11,613 nucleotides of DNA. It comes from Gammaproteobacteria bacterium. GTDB lineage: Bacteria > Pseudomonadota > Gammaproteobacteria > Steroidobacterales > SZUA-146. The notes under the pieces are model-generated. The model searched no databases. It was not told the DNA's origin and saw only the letters and a list, made by a program, of their open reading frames with translations. Shown here in pieces: positions 7,358-11,613 of this stretch. Numbering within the stretch: position 1 is the first letter of the stretch; each line of letters opens with the position of its first letter. Location of the stretch: assembly GCA_003228965.1 (NCBI GenBank), contig QIGP01000348.1, forward strand, positions 1 through 11,613. Reading direction: 5' to 3'. Position numbers and translations under genes: made by a program.

Positions 7358-7363
7358 CCCTCC
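7358..7363 (-). promoter_or_regulatory. Ribosome binding site deciding the PilZ gene start
   Basis: Reads GGAGGG on the minus strand, with a 7-base spacer (TATCCCC) to TTG at 7350. It lies between the motB stop and that codon, and is the main reason for preferring the TTG to the upstream ATG. Confidence 0.75.
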
Positions 7364-7375
7364 AGGGCGATATCT

Positions 7376-8254
7376 TCATGTTGGACTCTGCTCAGGTGAC
7401 GGCGCGCTATCACGCCGTGTGCTGGCTTCATTTTCTGGTGCGGGCGAAGAGGGATACTGGTGCTCGATGCTTTGCAAAATAGTTATTTCTACACGACGAT
7501 TTTGCGTCCGATTCGCTGCCGTGTCGTTCGAAACTAATGGTTGAGTCCAGGCAAGGCCTGTGATAACGATACGGCGAGGGTCAAGCTGGTTGTTCGCCAG
7601 AAGTCGATGAGCAACCGTGACGGCGCGGCTCGACGACAGCTCCCAGTTGGAGCGAAAGCGCACACTCGACATAGGCACATCGTCGGTGTGTCCGGTCACC
7701 TGAACAATGCCTTCCATCCCTGCACAGAGAATAGCGATTTTGTCGAGTGTCGGCAGGAACTCATCTTTGATGTCGGCGTATCCGGATGCAAACGAGCCCT
7801 GTTCGTGAATTTGAATAATGATGCGGCCATCTTCGCGGCGGACGCTGAGTTTTTCTTCTTCGATCTCTTCGCTGAGTTCTTTCTTTAGTTTTTCTAGTGC
7901 AGCGTCAAGATCGGCGTCCTTTTTACCGTCGCCATCGGTAAATTCGAGCGTATTCTTGGTGGTGTCAACAGTGTGCTGTCGAATCGAATCCAGTGCCGTA
8001 GTGTCAGGTCGGCCAGGACTGAATTCGGTGGTCACAACACTCGTACCTTTGGGTATAAAGTCGGCTTTCATCTTCGCCTGTACACCAAAGGCTTCTTTCA
8101 TCGAGCCTGATAGCTGTTTGAATTTTTCGGCGTCCATTTCCGAGAACGACAAAAGCAAGACAAAGAAACACATCAACAGGCTCATTAAGTCTGCAAAGGT
8201 CATAACCCAGGCGGGTGTGCCTTCTTCGTGCTCTTCCTGTTCCTCCATGTCCAT
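7376..8254 (-). CDS. motB: Flagellar stator protein MotB, PomB-like
   Basis: A 292-residue stator subunit that anchors the motor to peptidoglycan and carries the ion-binding aspartate. After an acidic N-terminus comes the single membrane helix PAWVMTFADLMSLLMCFF, with Asp at residue 22 as the ion-binding site. The run VMTFADLMSLLMCFFVLLLS and the following SEMDAEKFKQL look like the sodium-type PomB rather than E. coli MotB. A charged linker (about 105-140) leads to an OmpA/MotB peptidoglycan-binding domain with TGHTDD at 187-192, NWELS from 203, and NRRVEI near the end. The tail is proline/serine rich. The first ATG (8254) follows the motA stop by 2 bp; the ATG at 8248 is better placed behind AGG and may be the true start. 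Sodium coupling is inferred from similarity only. Confidence 0.95.
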   Translation of the reverse strand: MDMEEQEEHEEGTPAWVMTFADLMSLLMCFFVLLLSFSEMDAEKFKQLSGSMKEAFGVQAKMKADFIPKGTSVVTTEFSPGRPDTTALDSIRQHTVDTTKNTLEFTDGDGKKDADLDAALEKLKKELSEEIEEEKLSVRREDGRIIIQIHEQGSFASGYADIKDEFLPTLDKIAILCAGMEGIVQVTGHTDDVPMSSVRFRSNWELSSSRAVTVAHRLLANNQLDPRRIVITGLAWTQPLVSNDTAANRTQNRRVEITILQSIEHQYPSSPAPENEASTRRDSAPSPEQSPT

Positions 8255-8256
8255 AC

Positions 8257-9024
8257 CTAAGCGGCCTCTTCTTCGCCGTTAGGTCGGCTAGTGCTTGGCA
8301 GGTAATTTTGCAAAAGCCCTTCAATGACTCGTGGATTCTGACCGTCCTGAATACCCATAAGAGCATCAATGACCATCGATTTGCACATTTTTTCGGAGGC
8401 ACTTCTCAATTTAAGTTTGTCGGCGATCGGAATCGCGATCACGTTGGCAAGTATCGCTCCGTAGAGTGTTGTCAGTAGCGCTACCGCCATCGCAGGTCCG
8501 ATTGATTTCGGGTCATCCATCGCCGAGAGCATTTGAACCAGACCGATTAAGGTCCCGATCATACCCATGGCGGGCCCTACGTCGCCGATCGCTTTGAATA
8601 TGGCTTGTCCATTGGCATGCCGCTGCAGTGTCAGTCGTGTGTCATCCGTCAGCATTTTTCGGACTACGTCGGCATCGTGCCCGTCAATAAGCAGGCCGAT
8701 CCCTTTTTTCATGAAAGGATCAGGCACTTCCGCTTCTTCGAGAGCAAGAATTCCAGACTGGCGTGCAGCTTTGGCAAGTTCCACAGATTTCTCGATGAGT
8801 TCAGATGGCTCAGCGATTTTGTTGGTGAAAGCATGAACGGCAACTTTTGCTGCGCTTAAAAACTGGCCCAGGCTGAATTTCATCATGGTAACCAGCAAAG
8901 TGCCTATAAGTACGATGACCAGTGACGGAACATTAAAGAACGTTGACGCGGAGCCGCCAAACATGATGGTAGCGCCGATTGTAACGATGGCTCCGATGAG
9001 TCCTACAAGTGTGGCGATATCCAA
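8257..9024 (-). CDS. motA: Flagellar stator protein MotA, PomA-like
   Basis: A 255-residue membrane protein forming the torque-generating ring of the stator with MotB. It has four hydrophobic segments (about 3-23, 30-48, 148-170, 178-200) with a large cytoplasmic loop between the second and third. The opening MDIATLVGLIGA and the length match the sodium-type PomA better than the longer E. coli MotA. Charged loop residues that contact FliG in PomA are in the same register here: R88, E96, E97 and E99, whereas the PomA K89 position is Q. The motif DVGPAMGMIGTLIGLVQML (148-166) covers the conserved proline-containing third helix. Translation starts at a TTG (9024) with GGAGAG (9032-9037) 7 bases upstream. 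It is first in the operon behind a sigma-28-like promoter. Confidence 0.95.
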   Translation of the reverse strand: MDIATLVGLIGAIVTIGATIMFGGSASTFFNVPSLVIVLIGTLLVTMMKFSLGQFLSAAKVAVHAFTNKIAEPSELIEKSVELAKAARQSGILALEEAEVPDPFMKKGIGLLIDGHDADVVRKMLTDDTRLTLQRHANGQAIFKAIGDVGPAMGMIGTLIGLVQMLSAMDDPKSIGPAMAVALLTTLYGAILANVIAIPIADKLKLRSASEKMCKSMVIDALMGIQDGQNPRVIEGLLQNYLPSTSRPNGEEEAA

Positions 9025-9031
9025 GTCTTAG

Positions 9032-9037
9032 CTCTCC
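9032..9037 (-). promoter_or_regulatory. Ribosome binding site of motA
   Basis: Reads GGAGAG on the minus strand, with a 7-base spacer to the TTG start at 9024. It supports the non-ATG start. Confidence 0.75.
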
Positions 9038-9100
9038 ATGTGGTGCGTACAGTCGGACAGTCAGGCACAGCGATCCGATGTTCATTACTCAGTGCAGAGG

Positions 9101-9127
9101 TTAGCGGCATTAGTAGTGATAACTTTA
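9101..9127 (-). promoter_or_regulatory. Sigma-28 (FliA) promoter for the stator operon
   Basis: On the minus strand the sequence reads TAAAGTTA (9127-9120), 11 bases, then GCCGCTAA (9108-9101). The established FliA consensus is TAAAGTTT-N11-GCCGATAA; 14 of 16 positions agree and the spacer is exact. The -10 box ends 77 bases before the motA TTG, leaving a leader of about 70 bases. FliA is encoded at 4501-5223, so the stator operon is probably a late flagellar transcript. Confidence 0.85.
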
Positions 9128-9586
9128 GGGGTGCCTTCTAGTGCGAATATCGATCCTCGAAAACTTTAGCTTGAAATTACCGAGAGCATGCTCATGCTCG
9201 ATATAGATTCCACAATCGACACGTTATTTGAGATAGAACAGCTCGGTGTTGGGTTGTCGATAGACGATTTCGGTACTGGCTATTCGTCACTTAGCTACTT
9301 AAACCGCTTTCCCATTGACGCCTTGAAAATAGATAGTTCTCTTGTTCGGGATTTACAACATGACAATGACGATGCCGCTATTTGTGCCGCTATTTTAGCT
9401 ATGGCGCACAAGCTAGACCTGAAGTTTGTAGCCGAAGGTGTAGAGCTTGAGGCGCAGGTCGACTACCTGCGTGAACATCACTGTGATCAGATTCAGGGGT
9501 ACTTTTTCAGCAAACCGGTGTGCGCAACTGATTTTGAGAGTCTGGTTTTAGCTCACGAGCAATCCAGGACCGGTAAAACGGCCTAG
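9128..9586 (+). pseudogene. Decayed C-terminal fragment of an EAL-domain phosphodiesterase
   Basis: Homology to the second half of an EAL domain (c-di-GMP phosphodiesterase) begins near 9134 with SSANIDPRKL, is broken by an in-frame TAG at 9167-9169, then continues LEITESMLMLD. Intact homologues usually have DPRKLELEITES here, so GAG to TAG is the likely change. Later motifs are well kept: DDFGTGYSSL, the lysine of LKID, VAEGVE, and QIQGYFFSKP. The EAL motif itself and everything N-terminal to it (any GGDEF, PAS or sensor part) are missing. Translation could restart at ATG 9188 to give 132 residues, but that piece lacks essential catalytic residues. The fragment abuts the motA promoter and shares its stop (CTAG) with the convergent ECF gene. 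The good preservation of the rest suggests recent decay. Confidence 0.8.
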
Positions 9587-10152
9587 ATCTGCGCTTCAGA
9601 CAGATTCTTGCGCATCCAGGCCTTGGCGAATTTCAAATCGCGCTCAAGTGTGGACGTGGATACGTTTAAAGCGCTACTCATTTCTTTGTGCGTGAGCCCG
9701 GCAAAGTAGTGGAGTTCTATAGCGTCGGCACAGCGTTGATCCAGCGCTGCCAGTTTTTCTATTTGATCGTTCAAAGTGAGTAGTAACACCTGGTCAACTT
9801 CCGGGTCTGTATTGTGGTGCTCCTCTATGTATGTGTCGGCCGTTTGACCGCTACCGCGTTTTTCAGCTCGACGCGCATTCGCGTGGTTTACCAGTATCCG
9901 GCGCATCATGCGCGCTGCCAAAGCAAAAAAGTGAGCGCGGTTTTGCCAGTCGACTTTGGTACCGATTAGTTTCACGTAAGCCTCATTGACCAGGGCAGTT
10001 GGCTGTAGCGTGTGGCCTGCGCGTTCACCACGAAACGCGCAGAGGGCGAGTCGTTTCAGCTCTTCGTAAATGGCAGGAGTGAGCTTTTCCAAAGCCTGAC
10101 TATCCCCTTGTTGCCAGTCCATCAGCAGTTGGGTTACGGGTTCTTCGGCCAC
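9583..10152 (-). CDS. ECF-type RNA polymerase sigma factor (TIGR02999-like)
   Basis: A 189-residue alternative sigma factor. Region 2 includes ELKRLALCAFRGER, then the group hallmark AGHTLQPTALVNEAYVKL, and RAHFFALAARMMRRILVNHANAR. Region 4 is LDQRCADAIELHYFAGLTHKEM followed by a helix-turn-helix (SSALNVSTSTLERDLKFAKAW). These features match the Sigma70_ECF/TIGR02999 group, which is typically encoded next to a Ser/Thr protein kinase carrying TPR repeats instead of a classical anti-sigma factor. That fits the neighbour at 10264 and beyond. The start is a GTG at 10152 with only a weak ribosome site. The stop overlaps the stop of the convergent EAL remnant by 4 bp. Target genes cannot be told from this window. 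Confidence 0.93.
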   Translation of the reverse strand: MAEEPVTQLLMDWQQGDSQALEKLTPAIYEELKRLALCAFRGERAGHTLQPTALVNEAYVKLIGTKVDWQNRAHFFALAARMMRRILVNHANARRAEKRGSGQTADTYIEEHHNTDPEVDQVLLLTLNDQIEKLAALDQRCADAIELHYFAGLTHKEMSSALNVSTSTLERDLKFAKAWMRKNLSEAQI

Positions 10153-10263
10153 GGGTTCTCACTTTCAAAGTTGGTTTGAGCAACAATGGTACGGTCGTGC
10201 AGTGTCGTTGGCAATAGTTGCCCAATAACGTACAGATTCGTATTGGCTTTCTGCCGGGCCAGA
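10153..10263. other. Intergenic spacer between the TPR protein and ECF genes
   Basis: 111 bp without a convincing gene. The only structure noticed is a short imperfect inverted repeat at 10208-10225 (TTGGCAA, TAG, TTGCCCAA), too weak to call a terminator or operator. No recognisable ECF-type promoter was seen. Confidence 0.5.
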
Positions 10264-11613
10264 CTACCGTTTTCGCAAGTTATCAGCTTGATCCGAAAAG
10301 TACTGACTTCGTTCTTCATTTTCCATGGTTTGGTAGAGCTCTGCCAATTGCAGGGCGACCTTTAACGTCGTTTCGTGTTCGGGTCGTGAAGGTAGCAGGG
10401 CAGTCCAGGCGTCGTTGAGAAGCGCTTCCGGTTCGTGTGCAGTACCGAGACCTACTAAAGCTTCGGCCAAAGTGCTTTTAATAGTCGCGGTCAACCAGTG
10501 GTTTTCGGGGAGGTTTAACTCGCAGATTCGTAACCCTTCACGTGCCGTGGCTATAGCGTCTTCATACTGCTCGGTCATAACCAGTAATTCGGCGTAACCC
10601 AGGCGTAAAGATGCCATTTGGGGATTATCTGGTTCGAGTACTTGTTGGTACGTTCGAATGACTTGCTGATAGAGTTCGTCGGCCGCTACATATTCTTGTT
10701 TATCACGAAGCAAATCGGCCAGATTTTTGGAATTGTACGCCGTGAAGAAGTGCTGTTCCCCGTAAATGTCCCGCACAAGGTCGACGGCCATTTGCAGGTA
10801 CACCTGCGCAGAATCAAATTGACCCATGTCACGATACAAACGACCTAAATTGGTCATTACAATATCCAGAGCCTCATGTTCTTCGCCGAGTACTCGCCGT
10901 TCGATTTCTAAAGTGGTCAGGTAAAGCTGTTCAGCTTCGGAATAACGACCTAATTCGTGCATCAACGTGCCTAAATTATGCAAGATTGTCGCGCGTTCAG
11001 TGGGTAGGTCGTGGTCGAGTCTTTCCAGTTCGGAGACGGACGCACGCATAAATTTTTCGGCGTTTACTTCGTCGCCTTTGGCATGATAGGCCTGCCCCAT
11101 AGAAGCCAACACGCTCACATCGAAATCAGGATCGTGCTGTGGAACTTGCACCAACATGTCTTTCGTACGCTCAAAGTAGTCGAGCGCGATATTGTACTTT
11201 CCTTCGATCAGGCCAAGTTCACCGTATTCAAACAGCACCCACGCGAATTCTTCGCTGACCGCATTATCTAGCTGTTCGGCTATGCGTGTGGCTTCATTCA
11301 GAGCTACTCTTGTTGCACCAAAATCTCCCCGTGTGCGATGCATTTGAGCGAGGCTTGCGAGGCTTCGCAGCATTTGCGGTGAGTCTTTAAGTGTACGTTG
11401 AATATCAATCGCTTTATTGGTTGTTTGAATGGCCTTGTCGCCCAATCCCAAATTGTCGTACACAGCACCGATCGAGGTTAACAGTCGAGCTCGAATTTCA
11501 GGTTGATCAGCAAGTTCAGCGTCGAGTCGCCGGGTTCCGCGATCGAGAACATCCTGTGCGGTGATTTCCTCGCCTTGAGTTTCGTTGGGCCCGGTAATTT
11601 CAAACAGGCTTTG
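10264..11613 (-). CDS. TPR-repeat protein, probable C-terminus of a Ser/Thr kinase (partial)
   Basis: The frame runs without a stop from the window edge to a stop at 10264, giving 449 residues of the C-terminal part of a longer protein. No internal start is needed; a GTG at 11463 is just a valine codon in a continuing frame. The sequence is a chain of tetratricopeptide repeats of the TPR_12/kinesin-light-chain kind, for example ATILHNLGTLMHELGRYSEA, IVMTNLGRLYRDMGQFDSA and AYNSKNLADLLRDKQEY. The visible start (SLFEITGP, then ITAQDVLDRGTRRLDAEL, then QPEIRARLLTSIGAVYDNLG) is the usual junction between a membrane segment and TPRs in bacterial Ser/Thr kinases linked to ECF factors. The kinase domain would lie outside the window, so kinase identity is inference. 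It ends 111 bp before the ECF start on the same strand. Confidence 0.85.
   Translation of the reverse strand, partial: QSLFEITGPNETQGEEITAQDVLDRGTRRLDAELADQPEIRARLLTSIGAVYDNLGLGDKAIQTTNKAIDIQRTLKDSPQMLRSLASLAQMHRTRGDFGATRVALNEATRIAEQLDNAVSEEFAWVLFEYGELGLIEGKYNIALDYFERTKDMLVQVPQHDPDFDVSVLASMGQAYHAKGDEVNAEKFMRASVSELERLDHDLPTERATILHNLGTLMHELGRYSEAEQLYLTTLEIERRVLGEEHEALDIVMTNLGRLYRDMGQFDSAQVYLQMAVDLVRDIYGEQHFFTAYNSKNLADLLRDKQEYVAADELYQQVIRTYQQVLEPDNPQMASLRLGYAELLVMTEQYEDAIATAREGLRICELNLPENHWLTATIKSTLAEALVGLGTAHEPEALLNDAWTALLPSRPEHETTLKVALQLAELYQTMENEERSQYFSDQADNLRKR

Noticed and set aside
7351..7431. Longer PilZ start at the ATG at 7431
   Set aside because: It overlaps motB by 56 bp and has no Shine-Dalgarno, while TTG 7350 has GGAGGG at ideal spacing and places the PilZ motif normally.
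9142..9168. Second perfect TAAAGTTT (9161-9168, minus strand) as a FliA -35 box
   Set aside because: At 11-base spacing the would-be -10 reads TATTCGCA, which does not resemble GCCGATAA. It falls in the EAL remnant and is probably chance.
10208..10225. Inverted repeat TTGGCAA-TAG-TTGCCCAA as a terminator or operator
   Set aside because: The stem is short and has a bulge, no T-run follows on either strand, and such a match is easily expected by chance.

Overview
The window looks like a gammaproteobacterial chromosome of medium GC with a polar-flagellum locus. The evidence is the order flhB-flhA-flhF-flhG(fleN)-fliA, with genes overlapping or nearly touching, followed by a DUF2802 gene. Pseudomonas, Vibrio and Shewanella relatives share this arrangement. 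PomA/PomB-type stator proteins suggest sodium-driven rotation and a marine or brackish habitat; that is inference. No genus can be assigned from the sequence alone.

Layout. Positions 1-162 hold the C-terminus of FlhB, and 165-5223 hold flhA, flhF, flhG and fliA on the plus strand. A 56-codon gene (5233-5403) and a DUF2802 membrane/coiled-coil gene (5403-5918) follow at once. The chemotaxis block (cheY, cheZ, cheA, cheB, cheW) that separates fliA from the DUF2802 gene in many relatives is absent here. A 312-bp MITE-like element (5925-6236) fills the gap before a convergent minus-strand operon. Read in its own direction, that operon is motA(pomA), motB(pomB), a PilZ protein with a helical insertion, and a small exported protein of unknown function. 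A near-consensus FliA (sigma-28) promoter lies at 9101-9127, so the sigma factor at 4501-5223 probably drives the stator operon.

Beyond the promoter, 9128-9586 holds the decayed 3' end of an EAL-domain (c-di-GMP phosphodiesterase) gene with an in-frame TAG and no N-terminal half. It runs tail-to-tail, sharing a CTAG stop, into a minus-strand pair: an ECF sigma factor of the TIGR02999/Sigma70_ECF type (9583-10152), and upstream of it a TPR-rich protein (10264 to the window edge) that looks like the C-terminus of a protein kinase.

How it fits together: FlhA and FlhB form the export gate, FlhF and FlhG set flagellar position and number, FliA turns on late genes, MotA/MotB provide torque, and the PilZ protein is a candidate c-di-GMP-responsive brake or adaptor for the stator. 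The ECF/kinase pair appears to be a separate signalling module. No CRISPR array, rRNA, tRNA or intact transposase was seen.
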